Counted from the stretch's first letter, positions 34,026-43,106 are shown. The stretch: DNA of 64,000 bases from Rhodanobacteraceae bacterium (GCA_030123585.1 CP126120.1:1737001-1801000), one strand, 5' to 3'. Notes: a model not told the origin generated them from the sequence alone. Program-made: numbers and translations.

Positions 34026-35216
34026 ATGGCATTCCTGCGCGAAATCGCCAGAAGCTTCGCGACAGGTCTTGCCACGGCGCTGGCACGCCCGCGCCACACC
34101 CTGCTGATCGCATTCGGGTACATCATCGCCGGCATCACGCTGGCGGTGTTGCTGACGCTGCCGGCCGGACTGCAGCAACTGGCCGGCAACACCGGCTTGC
34201 CCGATGTGGCGGTCGTGTTGCCAGGCAACGTCCTCGCCAGCGAATCGAGCGGAAGCTTCCAGCCGGAGCTCGCCGCGCTGGTGGGTTCGCTGCCCGGTGT
34301 CGCGCAAGGCCGCCAAGGCCAGCCATTGGTGGCGCCGCAATTCGTGGTCGATACGCGCCTGCGCCGCACCGATGGCACCACCGCGACGGTATTGGTGCGC
34401 GGCGTGACGCCGGCGTTCTGGAACGTGCTGGGTCATGCCATCTCGATGCGCTCCGGACGACGTTTCGCCGCAGGCAAGGACGAATTGATCGCGGGCGTCG
34501 CCGCCGCACGCGGCTTCGTGGCGCTGGAAACCGGCGCCACCACCTCGATCAACAACGCTCCGTGGCATGTCAGCGGCGAATTTGCAGCAGCCGGCGGATT
34601 CTGGGAATCGGAACTTTGGACCGACATGGCGGCGCTGCAGGCGGCCTATCACGCGCAAGGCACCCTGACCTGCTTGTGGGTGAAGCTGACTTCGCCCACG
34701 GCTTTCGATAAATTCAAGAAGGCGCTGCACGACAACCCGCGAACGCAAGGGCTGCACGCGGTACTGCAGCGGGATTACTACACCGACCAGACGGCGTTCC
34801 TGAAATACCTCATCACCGCCGCGACAGAAGGCGTCGCCGCGGCGTTGGGGCTGGGTGCGATCCTGACCATCGTCAACGCGCTCGGCATGGCGCTGGCTGC
34901 GCGCAGGCGCGAACTCGCGATCCAGCGCGCGGTCGGTTTTCGCCGCGGTGCGCTGGCCGTCGCGTTGCTGGTCGAAGTGCTGGCGATCGGCGCGGTGTGC
35001 GCAGCGATTGCCGTACTGGTGGCGTGGCTCGTGGTGAACGGCCACGAAGTCGGATCTTCCACGGGCGGCTCGGCAATCCAGTTCCGGATGCACGTCGATG
35101 CCGGCGTCATCGGCCGGACGTTCGCGTATGTGTTGATCCTGGGCGTGTTGAGTGCGCTTTGGCCCATCACGCGCGTCGTGCGCGCACCACTGACCAAAAC
35201 GCTGCAGGACGAATGA
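34026..35216 (+). CDS. FtsX-family ABC permease, second of an ATPase-less pair
   Basis: 396 residues, one base after the stop of the preceding permease. N-terminal helix (about 25-46), large periplasmic domain, and the C-terminal FtsX domain with RRRELAIQRAVGFRRGALAV. LTSPTAFDKFKKAL and QRDYY align with LTSPKAFDQFKASL and TRDYF of the permease at 27227-28540, showing common descent. Together the pair should form one heterodimeric exporter channel. Confidence 0.85.
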   Translation: MAFLREIARSFATGLATALARPRHTLLIAFGYIIAGITLAVLLTLPAGLQQLAGNTGLPDVAVVLPGNVLASESSGSFQPELAALVGSLPGVAQGRQGQPLVAPQFVVDTRLRRTDGTTATVLVRGVTPAFWNVLGHAISMRSGRRFAAGKDELIAGVAAARGFVALETGATTSINNAPWHVSGEFAAAGGFWESELWTDMAALQAAYHAQGTLTCLWVKLTSPTAFDKFKKALHDNPRTQGLHAVLQRDYYTDQTAFLKYLITAATEGVAAALGLGAILTIVNALGMALAARRRELAIQRAVGFRRGALAVALLVEVLAIGAVCAAIAVLVAWLVVNGHEVGSSTGGSAIQFRMHVDAGVIGRTFAYVLILGVLSALWPITRVVRAPLTKTLQDE

Positions 35217-35394
35217 TTATCGGCGCTTCAGTTTTTTGATACCTAAATATTCCCGTCCGCCGGTGCATTCGCGTTGGGTGGCGTATTCCTCAGTGTGCGG
35301 CAAGTGCACCGCCTGCTTCAACTTACCTGTACATCAAGTTCGAGCATAACCCCAGCTGCGATCGAAAAGCACAATTTCAAGGAGGCTACTAAAT

Positions 35395-35868
35395 ATGAAC
35401 CCAAAGAACATTGCAGTTTCCCCATTCGTGCTGACGGCATGCGTTTTGATGTGTGCATGCACCACGGTAGATACGTTCACGATACGCAATATAAGCAACG
35501 ACCCAACTTCAGAGGAACCAGTAAATCTGGAGAAACAGCAGCTCGTGCTCAAAGAGCCATGCCAATACTCTGCCGGTACCGACATTAGTGGAAAACTGTC
35601 ACCCGGCCCGCTGCAACCGAATACCATCGGGATTCCTAGACCCTCGAATACGCATATTAAAGAATCAATCTATCTCATCCAAGTCGATGACGTCGAATTA
35701 CAAAGTGGGTACAACATCGCAAGCTTCATCGGTGTTAAAAAGGATGGCACTTTTGTCCACAACATCATCTTGCATTCGGACACGCCTGGTGCAAGCCCGT
35801 TTGCGAATGCAAGTGTCAAGATCAGATTCAAGCCGGAAAATTGTCACTATTCGATGGAAAACGGTTAA
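35395..35868 (+). CDS. Unknown secreted or lipid-anchored protein in a low-GC patch
   Basis: 157 residues, preceded by a very strong AAGGAGG site. The N-terminus MNPKNIAVSPFVLTACVLMC offers a lipobox-like LTAC (Cys16), or a short signal peptide ending near MCAC. The rest is predicted mostly beta, with two cysteines and the segments KESIYLIQVDDVELQSGYNI and FANASVKIRFKPENC. No family recognised. Base composition from about 35,220 to 35,870 is much lower in GC than on either side, as for the peptide gene at 32486, suggesting both came by transfer with or beside the permease pair. Confidence 0.65.
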   Translation: MNPKNIAVSPFVLTACVLMCACTTVDTFTIRNISNDPTSEEPVNLEKQQLVLKEPCQYSAGTDISGKLSPGPLQPNTIGIPRPSNTHIKESIYLIQVDDVELQSGYNIASFIGVKKDGTFVHNIILHSDTPGASPFANASVKIRFKPENCHYSMENG

Positions 35869-36019
35869 GGTGAGTGACGGGCCGGCCAATCGAATCCCTT
35901 TCAAATTGTTTGGACAAACCATGCGGACGGCGTACCCTCACGCGGCGCTGGGCGCTCGCGCTGTGCGCGGGTTCGCTTCTCCCGATGGGAGAGAGATTTC
36001 AAATCCGCGAGGTGCATCA

Positions 36020-36709
36020 ATGCCGTTTTCATTCGATCCACCCGCCGTTCCGAGCCTGCCTGTCCATGGTAGCGACACGCGCTTTCCCGTGCACCGCATC
36101 TATTGCATCGGCCGCAATTACGCCGAGCACGCGAAGGAGATGGGCGCGCAAGCGGTGAGCCGCGCTAACCCGGTGTTCTTCATGAAACCTGCCGATGCGA
36201 TCGTCGCAGACGGCGGCGATATTCCGTATCCGTCCGCAACGCAAGAATTGCACCATGAGGTCGAAATGGTGGTGGCGCTGTCGAAAGGCGGCCGCGACAT
36301 CGACCCGGAACACGCACTCGACCGCGTGTTCGGCTACGGCGTCGGGCTGGACCTGACCCGCCGCGACCTGCAGGCCGCGATGAAGGCCAAGGGCCTGCCG
36401 TGGGACGTCGCCAAGGGATTCGATGCTTCCGCGCCGGTGTCGGCGCTGCGCGCGGCCAGCGAGATCGGACATCCGACGCACGCGCGCTTGTCGCTCGCGG
36501 TCAACGGCGAAACGCGCCAGGACACCGACATCGCGGACATGATCTTCGCGGTGCCCGGGATCATCGCCGAACTCTCGAAGCTGTTCGAACTGAAGGCCGG
36601 CGATCTGATTTTCACGGGCACCCCCGCGGGCGTGGGACCGCTCGCGCGCGGCGACCGGTTTCGCGCCGAATTGCAGGGCATCGCGACGTTGGAAGGCCGC
36701 ATCGTCTGA
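36020..36709 (+). CDS. Fumarylacetoacetate hydrolase-family protein (fumarylpyruvate hydrolase-like)
   Basis: A 229-residue enzyme with the FAH fold: IYCIGRNYAEHAKEMG near the N-terminus, FFMKPADAIV, the metal-binding Glu pair in LHHEVEMVVAL, Asp in GYGVGLDLTRRDLQ and the C-terminal TGTPAGVGPL. It would cleave C-C bonds in beta-diketo acids or decarboxylate or hydrate related keto acids; the closest characterised type is fumarylpyruvate hydrolase. GAGGTG fixes the start. The frame is open upstream into the low-GC gene but does not match the family. No degradation pathway genes are adjacent. Confidence 0.88.
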   Translation: MPFSFDPPAVPSLPVHGSDTRFPVHRIYCIGRNYAEHAKEMGAQAVSRANPVFFMKPADAIVADGGDIPYPSATQELHHEVEMVVALSKGGRDIDPEHALDRVFGYGVGLDLTRRDLQAAMKAKGLPWDVAKGFDASAPVSALRAASEIGHPTHARLSLAVNGETRQDTDIADMIFAVPGIIAELSKLFELKAGDLIFTGTPAGVGPLARGDRFRAELQGIATLEGRIV

Positions 36710-36802
36710 ACGCCGGACGGCTTGCGCACGGCAAACGGCGGTGCCTAAATAAGCGCGCCGCGACGCGGCCGAGGGGACACACTTCCACAGAAGGAGTACG
36801 CA

Positions 36803-37201
36803 ATGAGCTTCGCGAAAGATTTCAAAGCGTTCATCATGCGCGGCAACGTGGTCGACCTGGCGGTCGCGGTGGTGATCGGCGCCGCGTTCGGCAAGATCGT
36901 CACGTCCCTGGTCAACGACATCATCATGCCGCCGATCGGCATGATCACCGGCGGCATCGATTTCTCGAAATTGAAAGCCATCATCCAGGATTCGCCCGAC
37001 CCCAAGAAGGTCGTGTCGATCAACTACGGCACCTTCATCAACGACGTCATCACCTTCCTGATCATCGCGCTGGCGGTCTTCATCGTGATCAAGCTGCTGG
37101 AACGCGCCATGCCGAAGAAGGAAGCCGCACCGCCGTCGACCCCGCCGGACGTGGTGCTGCTCACCGAGATCCGCGATTTGCTGAAGCAGCAATCACACTA
37201 A
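36803..37201 (+). CDS. mscL: Large-conductance mechanosensitive channel
   Basis: 132 residues with the invariant amphipathic start MSFAKDFKAFIMRGNVVDLA, TM1 (about 17-42) containing the pore-lining AVAVVIGAAFGKIV, a periplasmic loop, TM2 (about 70-93) and a C-terminal bundle ending LLTEIRDLLKQ. It opens under membrane tension to release solutes on osmotic downshock. AGAAGGAG precedes the start. A REP-like element lies directly downstream. Confidence 0.97.
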   Translation: MSFAKDFKAFIMRGNVVDLAVAVVIGAAFGKIVTSLVNDIIMPPIGMITGGIDFSKLKAIIQDSPDPKKVVSINYGTFINDVITFLIIALAVFIVIKLLERAMPKKEAAPPSTPPDVVLLTEIRDLLKQQSH

Positions 37202-37233
37202 CTCGCAGACTTGCAACGAGATGACAAGCTGTG

Positions 37234-37340
37234 GTCATTCCGGACGCCGCCAAGCGGCGATCCGGAACCCAGCGCCTTTGCCGATATCACACAATAGCCA
37301 CCGATTCCGGGTTCCGCGCTGCGCGCGGCCCCGGAATGAC
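37234..37340. repeat. REP-like intergenic palindrome, copy 4
   Basis: Bounded by GTCATTCCGG and CCGGAATGAC, with inner GGAACCCAG and GATTCCGGGTTC arms. Its right end contains the ATG proposed for the macrodomain gene, which begins MTARK from the repeat sequence GGAATGACGG. Confidence 0.75.
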
Positions 37341-37914
37341 GGCACGTAAAGCGCCGTCTGCCATCGTCTTGACTATCGAAATCATCCAGACCGACATCAC
37401 CACGCTACGCGTCGACGTCATCGTCAACGCAGCCAATGAAGGTCTGCGCGGAGGAAGCGGGGTCGACGGCGCCATCCACCGCGCCGCCGGTCCGCGCCTG
37501 CTCGAAGCCTGCCGCGCGATTCCCGAAACACGTCCCGGCGTGCGCTGCCCGACCGGCGAGGCGCGCATCACGCCGGGTTTCGACCTGCCCGCGCGCTTCG
37601 TGATCCACACCGTCGGCCCGGTCTGGCGCGGCGGCGACCGCGACGAACCGGCATTGCTCGCAGCCTGCCATCGCAACGTGCTGGTGCTGGCGCGCGAACA
37701 CGCGGTCGACAGCATCGCGTTTCCCGCGATCAGTTGCGGCGTGTACGGCTACCCGCGCGATGCCGCGGCCGGCGTGGCGTTGAGCGTGCTGGCCGAGGAA
37801 GAACACCGGCTGCGCACGCCGCACCGGATCGTGCTGTGTGCATTCGATCGCGGCATGGCCGAGGTCTGGCGGCGTGCGGCGGAACGCCTGCACGTTTCCA
37901 TCGCGATCGATTAG
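37336..37914 (+). CDS. Macrodomain protein (O-acetyl-ADP-ribose deacetylase-like)
   Basis: 192 residues forming one macrodomain: IIQTDITTLRVDVIVNAANE, GGSGVDGAIHRAAGP, GEARITPGFDLPARFVIHTVGP and FPAISCGVYGYPRDAAA, the ADP-ribose-binding loops of the YmdB/MacroD type. It removes acetyl or ADP-ribosyl groups from ADP-ribose derivatives. The ATG at 37336 lies inside a REP-like element; TTG 37369 directly before TIEIIQTD is equally likely and would avoid the repeat. Its stop overlaps the batD stop on the other strand. Confidence 0.87.
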   Translation: MTARKAPSAIVLTIEIIQTDITTLRVDVIVNAANEGLRGGSGVDGAIHRAAGPRLLEACRAIPETRPGVRCPTGEARITPGFDLPARFVIHTVGPVWRGGDRDEPALLAACHRNVLVLAREHAVDSIAFPAISCGVYGYPRDAAAGVALSVLAEEEHRLRTPHRIVLCAFDRGMAEVWRRAAERLHVSIAID

Positions 37915-39710
37915 GGAGATGGATACAGCGGCGGCAAGCCGCTTTCGTCCGTGCCCTTCCGCTGTTCGTCTTCCCGCCACGCGAAGCCGTACGCGAAGGC
38001 TTGCGCCACCTTCGCGCACGCGGAGACCGGATCGCCGCCTTGCCAACGCACCCGCTGCAACGCATCCAGCGCTTCGCGCTGCACCGGATCGGACAAGGCG
38101 TCGCGAAGCAAACCCGCATGGGAAACCGCAGGACGCGCCGCGCGCGCCCAGGCCAGCAGGGCGCGCTCGCACGCGGCCGCATCGCCGGCGTGCGCGGCGT
38201 CCAGCGTCCGCTTCTGCAGCACGCGCGCATCGGCCTGCGGCGAGGCATCGCGCCGCGCGAAGGACAAAGGCGCGACTTCAGTTTCGGCATGGGAATCCTC
38301 GTGTCCCGCGATCGCCACCGCATCACGCCGCACGCGGCGACGGACGAGCCACCATGCCAGTGCCGCGACAGCGACGATCACCCACAACGCGAGGCTCGCG
38401 ATCGCCAAGTCGCGCCACCATGTCCGCGGAACGGATGCGCTTCGATCCATCGTGGTCGCGGGCGGCGCTGCCTGCGCTGCGGGTCTGGCGCTGCTGCTTG
38501 CCGGCGGCGCGGACGCGCTCGCCGACACGCCGCTGACGGTCAGCACGTGCGCGGGCACGCCGGCCTGTTCGGCGCGATCCTGGGTGGTGTCCCACCAGTC
38601 CAGGGTGATCGCGGGGATCGCAAGCGTGCCGTTGCGGTCCGGCACGATCGCGAAACTGCGCGTACGGGTGCCCCGCAACCATTCACCGCTGTCGTCGGTC
38701 GTATCCTGCGTCCGGTCGGGATACACCCGCGCTCCCGCGATCGCCGGCAATTCCGGTTCCGGCAAAACGTCGGCGGGCTGGCCGACCGCGCTGATGCTGA
38801 GCGTGACGGTCAGGGGCGTGGCCGCATCCACCTTGCCGTCCCGGGGCAGGCCGGTCAGCTTCAACTGCACGCTGCGCGCGGGCAGCCAGGGCTTGCCCGC
38901 GTTCGCCGGTTCCGCACGCGCATCGACCCGCGCCGCCGGCGCCGTCGCGCGAACCGCGCCGCCGAAGCCCTGCAGCGGCGCGTTCAGCAGGGCGTTCGGA
39001 TTGTTGAACCACGCATTGGGAATGCCCACGCCCAGCCGCTGTCCCTCGAACACCGGCCCCTGCACGGTGACCGGTCCGCTGCGCTGCGGGATCAGCGCCC
39101 AACTGCGCTCGATGACCTTGTAGGTGTAACCGTCGCGCTGGGTGACGTAACGATGGTCGCGGTCGAGCTGGATCAGGCGCGCGCCGTCCGCGCTCGGATC
39201 GCCCAGCGCGCCGTCGACGCCGGGCAGGTAGAACAGGCGCACCGTGTATACGGTTTGCTGGCCGACGTACGGCGAACTCGACTGCACGTTGGTTTCCATG
39301 AACACCGGATCGCCGGCCTTGCCGGTGCCCCCGCTGGGCGCCGCGCCCACGTGCAGGGTCAACGGCTGCGTGGTAGCGCCGCCGATGGCGAGCGCGGGGA
39401 TCGTCAAGGTGCCGGCGTGCAAGGGCTTCAACGCGATGCCGAGTTGCACGCTGCGGGTGGTCTTGCCGTTGACGATCTGCACGCTGCTGGAACGCGAGGT
39501 GCCCAGCACCTCGAAATCCTTCTGCAACGGCGACAGGTCGGGATTGCCGAGCGATCCGCTGGTCTGGATGTTGAGGGTGACGGTGTCGCCGAGGCTGACG
39601 TGGCTGCGGTCGAGAAACGCGTGCAGCGTGGCGGCCTGCGCCAGCGGCGCGAGCAATGCCAGCAACGCCAGCGATGCCAGCCCCACGACCCACCCGCGCC
39701 GCGCGATCAT
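37911..39710 (-). CDS. batD: BatD-like periplasmic/membrane protein
   Basis: 599 residues: signal peptide (to LAQA, about residue 27), a long beta-rich periplasmic part with the BatD repeats (SHVSLGDTVTLNIQTSGSLG, SSSPYVGQQTVYTVRLFYLP), a single membrane helix near 430-450 and a cytoplasmic tail. The start ATG overlaps the stop of the BatB/C gene as ATGA, so the two are translationally coupled. It belongs to the MoxR-Bat cluster, first linked to aerotolerance in Bacteroides; the role in Proteobacteria is unclear. Confidence 0.87.
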   Translation of the reverse strand: MIARRGWVVGLASLALLALLAPLAQAATLHAFLDRSHVSLGDTVTLNIQTSGSLGNPDLSPLQKDFEVLGTSRSSSVQIVNGKTTRSVQLGIALKPLHAGTLTIPALAIGGATTQPLTLHVGAAPSGGTGKAGDPVFMETNVQSSSPYVGQQTVYTVRLFYLPGVDGALGDPSADGARLIQLDRDHRYVTQRDGYTYKVIERSWALIPQRSGPVTVQGPVFEGQRLGVGIPNAWFNNPNALLNAPLQGFGGAVRATAPAARVDARAEPANAGKPWLPARSVQLKLTGLPRDGKVDAATPLTVTLSISAVGQPADVLPEPELPAIAGARVYPDRTQDTTDDSGEWLRGTRTRSFAIVPDRNGTLAIPAITLDWWDTTQDRAEQAGVPAHVLTVSGVSASASAPPASSSARPAAQAAPPATTMDRSASVPRTWWRDLAIASLALWVIVAVAALAWWLVRRRVRRDAVAIAGHEDSHAETEVAPLSFARRDASPQADARVLQKRTLDAAHAGDAAACERALLAWARAARPAVSHAGLLRDALSDPVQREALDALQRVRWQGGDPVSACAKVAQAFAYGFAWREDEQRKGTDESGLPPLYPSP

Positions 39711-41593
39711 TGCCCGTTCTCCTGCGACTGGCCGTTGCGGCGTTCCCATTCGAGCCGGAACTTGCGGCGCAGCAGCGCGCCGGGGTCGTCCGGCACCGCG
39801 CGCAGCAGCGCGCGCTGGCTCGCGTCGAACGGCGAATGCTCGTCCGCTTCCGACTGGCCCAGCGCGAACGCTCCGGGCGTTCCGGTTTGCGGCTTCGAGG
39901 CATCGCCGCGGGCACCCTGCAAGGCCTGCTTCAAACCTTGCGCGGCCTGTTCGGATTGGCGTTGCTGGCGTGCGGCTTCCGCCGCCGACGTGGCACCATC
40001 ATTCTGATCCTTGCCGGCGCCGCGGCCCTGCGAAGTAGCCGAAGGATTCGACTGCCCGCCCTGCGCGTCTGCGGAGGAACCGGGCGATGCCGACGACTGC
40101 GATGGGTCCTGCCCGGACTGCGGATGGGATTGGCCGTTTTGCGACTGCGCACGATCCGCGCCGGACGCTTCGCGCTGGCCTTGCTGGTTCGATTGGCCCT
40201 GTCCCTGCGACGGCGAAGCCTGCGAATGCCGCTTCAGCCATGCCTCGACCGCGTCGAGGTTCGCGCGCGCGTCGGCGAATTCCGGATCCCGATCCAGCGC
40301 CTGCCGGTACGCGGCGATCGCCTTGGCATATTCGCCCTGCTTCGCCAAGGCATTGCCGAGGTTGTAACGCGCGCGCGCGTCGTCGCCCTGCGCGAACGCC
40401 TTGGCCGCCCCGGCGTAATCGCCCGAACGATACTCCGCCGCGCCACGCACGCCGGGCGTCGTCGCCAATTCCCGCGCCCGCGCGGCGTCGCCGTCCTGCA
40501 GCGCATGCAGCGCGCGCTGGTCGCGGTTCGACCATAACGACGACCAGGTCGACGCATGCGCGACGGGCATCGCCGCCGGCAACGCGCACAACGCGAGCGC
40601 CAGCAGCCAGCCGCGCCGGAACGCCAGCGACGCCAGCACGGCGAGCACCGGCAACAGCCATACGCCGCCGTCCCGCCACAACTGCGCGCGCTCGCCGCGG
40701 CTCGCGCGTCCCGATCCGGAAACCGGCGCGCCCAGCGCGGCGACGCCACTGCCCTCGGCATCCAGCGCGACGTAGCGTCCGCCGCCCGCGCTCGCGACCG
40801 CGCGCAGCGCGGCATCGTCGCGGCGCGCCATCAGCATTCCACCGGACCCGCTCGCGAAACCGCCGCCGTTGCGCGGCACCGGCGCGCCCGCCTCGGTGCC
40901 GATCCCGACCACGTCCACCCGGACGCCGCGCGCGTGCGCCGCGCGCGCCGCATCCTGCGCAGCCGCGCCGGCGGTGTCGGTCACCAGCACGATCTCGCCG
41001 CCCTGCACGTGCGCCTGTTGCAGCAGCTGCAGGCCCTGCCGGATGCCGGCGGCGGCATCGTTGCCCGGCACCGGCATCACGTCGGGCTGCAGCGCCTGCA
41101 GGAAATTCAGCACCGTGCGCTTGTCGTCGGTCAACGGCGCGACGGTGAACGCCGCGCCCGCGTACGCGACCAGCGCGGTGCGCGCATCGCCCGCATCGTC
41201 CAGCAGATCGCGCACCGCAAAGCGCGCGCGGGTCATGCGATCGGGTTTGAGATCCTGCGCCAGCATGTCGTCCGACAGCGACAACACCACCACCCGTGCC
41301 GCGCCATTCACGTACAACGGGGTCGCGACTTTCTGCCAGGCCGGCCCGGTCAGCGCAGCCACCGCGAACGTCCACGCCAGCGCGCACAACCCGAGCGCGA
41401 GGCGCCGGCGTGCGCCCGTGTCGTGCAGGAGGTGCGGCAGCAGCGCCGCGTCGGCCAGACGCGACAGCGCGGCGCGTCCGCCGCCGCTGCGGGCCAGCAT
41501 CCACAACGCCAGCGGCAACGGCGCGAGCGCCAGCCACCACCACGGGCGCAGGAAATGCAGCCCGAAACCGGACATGGCGTCGATCGGGTTCAT
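39707..41593 (-). CDS. BatB-BatC fusion: VWA domain plus TPR protein
   Basis: 628 residues. Two N-terminal helices, a VWA domain (about 85-290) and a further helix pair match BatB; residues about 360-450 contain TPR repeats (ARYNLGNALAKQGEYAKAIA ...ALDRDPEFADARANLDAVEA) of BatC, followed by a Gln/Ser/Gly-rich linker and a short conserved end. Unusually, the metal site that should read DxSxS is SLSDD (VVVLSLSDDMLAQDLKPD), so the first Asp and second Ser are lost and metal binding is doubtful. Overlaps ATGA with both neighbours. Confidence 0.87.
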   Translation of the reverse strand: MNPIDAMSGFGLHFLRPWWWLALAPLPLALWMLARSGGGRAALSRLADAALLPHLLHDTGARRRLALGLCALAWTFAVAALTGPAWQKVATPLYVNGAARVVVLSLSDDMLAQDLKPDRMTRARFAVRDLLDDAGDARTALVAYAGAAFTVAPLTDDKRTVLNFLQALQPDVMPVPGNDAAAGIRQGLQLLQQAHVQGGEIVLVTDTAGAAAQDAARAAHARGVRVDVVGIGTEAGAPVPRNGGGFASGSGGMLMARRDDAALRAVASAGGGRYVALDAEGSGVAALGAPVSGSGRASRGERAQLWRDGGVWLLPVLAVLASLAFRRGWLLALALCALPAAMPVAHASTWSSLWSNRDQRALHALQDGDAARARELATTPGVRGAAEYRSGDYAGAAKAFAQGDDARARYNLGNALAKQGEYAKAIAAYRQALDRDPEFADARANLDAVEAWLKRHSQASPSQGQGQSNQQGQREASGADRAQSQNGQSHPQSGQDPSQSSASPGSSADAQGGQSNPSATSQGRGAGKDQNDGATSAAEAARQQRQSEQAAQGLKQALQGARGDASKPQTGTPGAFALGQSEADEHSPFDASQRALLRAVPDDPGALLRRKFRLEWERRNGQSQENGQ

Positions 41594-42570
41594 GCCGCCG
41601 CCACCTTGCGAGGCAGCAACGCGCGCCATGGCAGCAGGCTGCACGCAAGCAGCAACGCCAGCGCCAGCGGCCACGGATACAACTCGCGGTTCGGGCGCAG
41701 CAGCGACGCGCCGCTCGCCAGCGGCTCCAGCGCGTCGATCGCGTGGTAGGCCGCCGCCAATTGACCGACGTCCGAGGCGCGGAAGAATCGCCCGCCGGTC
41801 TCGTCGGCGATTTGCGTCAACGCCTGCACGTCGAGTTGGCTGTCCTGCGCCTGGAACTGCATGCCGAATACATCGACGGCCTGCGCGTCGGAGCCCACGC
41901 CGATGGTGTAGATGCGCACGTCCGCGGCCTTGGCCAGTTCCGCCGCCGCCTGCGGCGTGACGTTGCCCGCGGTGTTGACGCCGTCGGTCAGCAGCACCAG
42001 CACCCGCGCGCGCGCGGGCAACGCGGCGAGGTGTTTCACCGCCAGCACGATCGCGTCGCCGATCGCGGTCTCGCGCCCGGCCAGCCCGATCGCGGCGCCG
42101 GCCATCTGCTTGGCCACCGCGTCGACGTCGAAGGTCATGGGCGTCAACAGGTAAGCGTGGCTGCCGAACAGGATCAGGCCCACCTCGTCGCCGGAGCGCT
42201 GTGCGATGAAACGGTCCGCGATCGCACGCACCGCGGCGAAGCGGCTGACGGCGCGATCGCCGTAGCGCATGTCCTCGATCGCCATGCTGCCCGACGTGTC
42301 CACGGCCAGCATCAGGGCGCGGCCGGTGTGCTCCAGCGCCTGCGGAGGCGCCGGTTGCTGCGGACGCGCGGACGCGCACACGATCAGCAGCCACGCCAGC
42401 ACCGCCGCCGCGACACGCCCTCGCCGCGCGCCGCCGCCGGAAGCGCGCGCCAGGGCAATCCGCTGCGGCAAATGCAGGGCGACGCCGGGAGCCGCCGGGG
42501 GCAGGAACCGCCACGCCAGCCACGGCAGCGGCAGCAGCGCGAACATCCAGGGCCACGCGAACGTGATCAT
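41590..42570 (-). CDS. batA: BatA-like VWA-domain membrane protein
   Basis: 326 residues: two N-terminal helices, a VWA domain with an intact metal site DTSGSM (Asp91, Ser93, Ser95) and a later Asp in LLTDGVNTAGN, and a C-terminal helix. It is coupled to both neighbours by ATGA overlaps. It probably forms a heteromeric complex with BatB and is remodelled by the MoxR ATPase encoded upstream (inference from family context). Confidence 0.9.
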   Translation of the reverse strand: MITFAWPWMFALLPLPWLAWRFLPPAAPGVALHLPQRIALARASGGGARRGRVAAAVLAWLLIVCASARPQQPAPPQALEHTGRALMLAVDTSGSMAIEDMRYGDRAVSRFAAVRAIADRFIAQRSGDEVGLILFGSHAYLLTPMTFDVDAVAKQMAGAAIGLAGRETAIGDAIVLAVKHLAALPARARVLVLLTDGVNTAGNVTPQAAAELAKAADVRIYTIGVGSDAQAVDVFGMQFQAQDSQLDVQALTQIADETGGRFFRASDVGQLAAAYHAIDALEPLASGASLLRPNRELYPWPLALALLLACSLLPWRALLPRKVAAA

Positions 42571-43106
42571 GCCGCGCGCCCGTCGATGGCCGCAGAGGTG
42601 CGCTCGCCGCCGGATGCCGGCAGGCGCCTCGAACCGCGCGGAGGCCGGGCGCGCCGCAACGCATGGCGACAGCACGCGCGCACGGCATCGAGCAGCGCGC
42701 GGGCATCCAGCGGAGGCTGGTTCTGGAACGGCGCGCTGACCAGCGCATCCAGGTGCTGCTCGGCGTTTGCGTCGCCCGCGTGCGTACGCAGGAAGGCGCG
42801 CCATGCATCGCCGGGCGCCGCCGCGCAAGCCGGATCGACGCGCAGGGCGACGCGCCGCAGCAGGCGCGAAGCGCCTGCCGCGAGCGCCGTCGTGTCGCCG
42901 TCGCGCGAATAATCGCACTCCAGCCTGTCGACTTCCCGCATCGCCGCGCGCAACGGGCCTCGTCGCGCACGCCGTTTTACAAGCCAGATTCCCAGCACGG
43001 TCAGCAACAACACGAGCGTGGCCAGCAGCCACCAGCCCGGCGCCGGCGGCCACCACGCCGCGGGCGGCAGGTGGATGTCGCGCAGCACGGGACCGTCCGC
43101 GCTCAC
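42567..43106 (-). CDS. DUF4381-family membrane protein
   Basis: 179 residues from GTG 43106, overlapping the DUF58 stop (GTGA). The start VLRDIHLPPAAWWPPAPGWW and one membrane helix (about 25-45), followed by a basic cytoplasmic helical part, are typical of DUF4381 proteins, which always occur in MoxR-DUF58-Bat clusters. The C-terminus is Arg-rich. Function unknown. Confidence 0.85.
   Translation of the reverse strand: MSADGPVLRDIHLPPAAWWPPAPGWWLLATLVLLLTVLGIWLVKRRARRGPLRAAMREVDRLECDYSRDGDTTALAAGASRLLRRVALRVDPACAAAPGDAWRAFLRTHAGDANAEQHLDALVSAPFQNQPPLDARALLDAVRACCRHALRRARPPRGSRRLPASGGERTSAAIDGRAA

Noticed and set aside
36710..36802. Promoter TTGCGC-17-CTAAAT for mscL
   Set aside because: The -10 matches consensus at only three positions; too weak to list.
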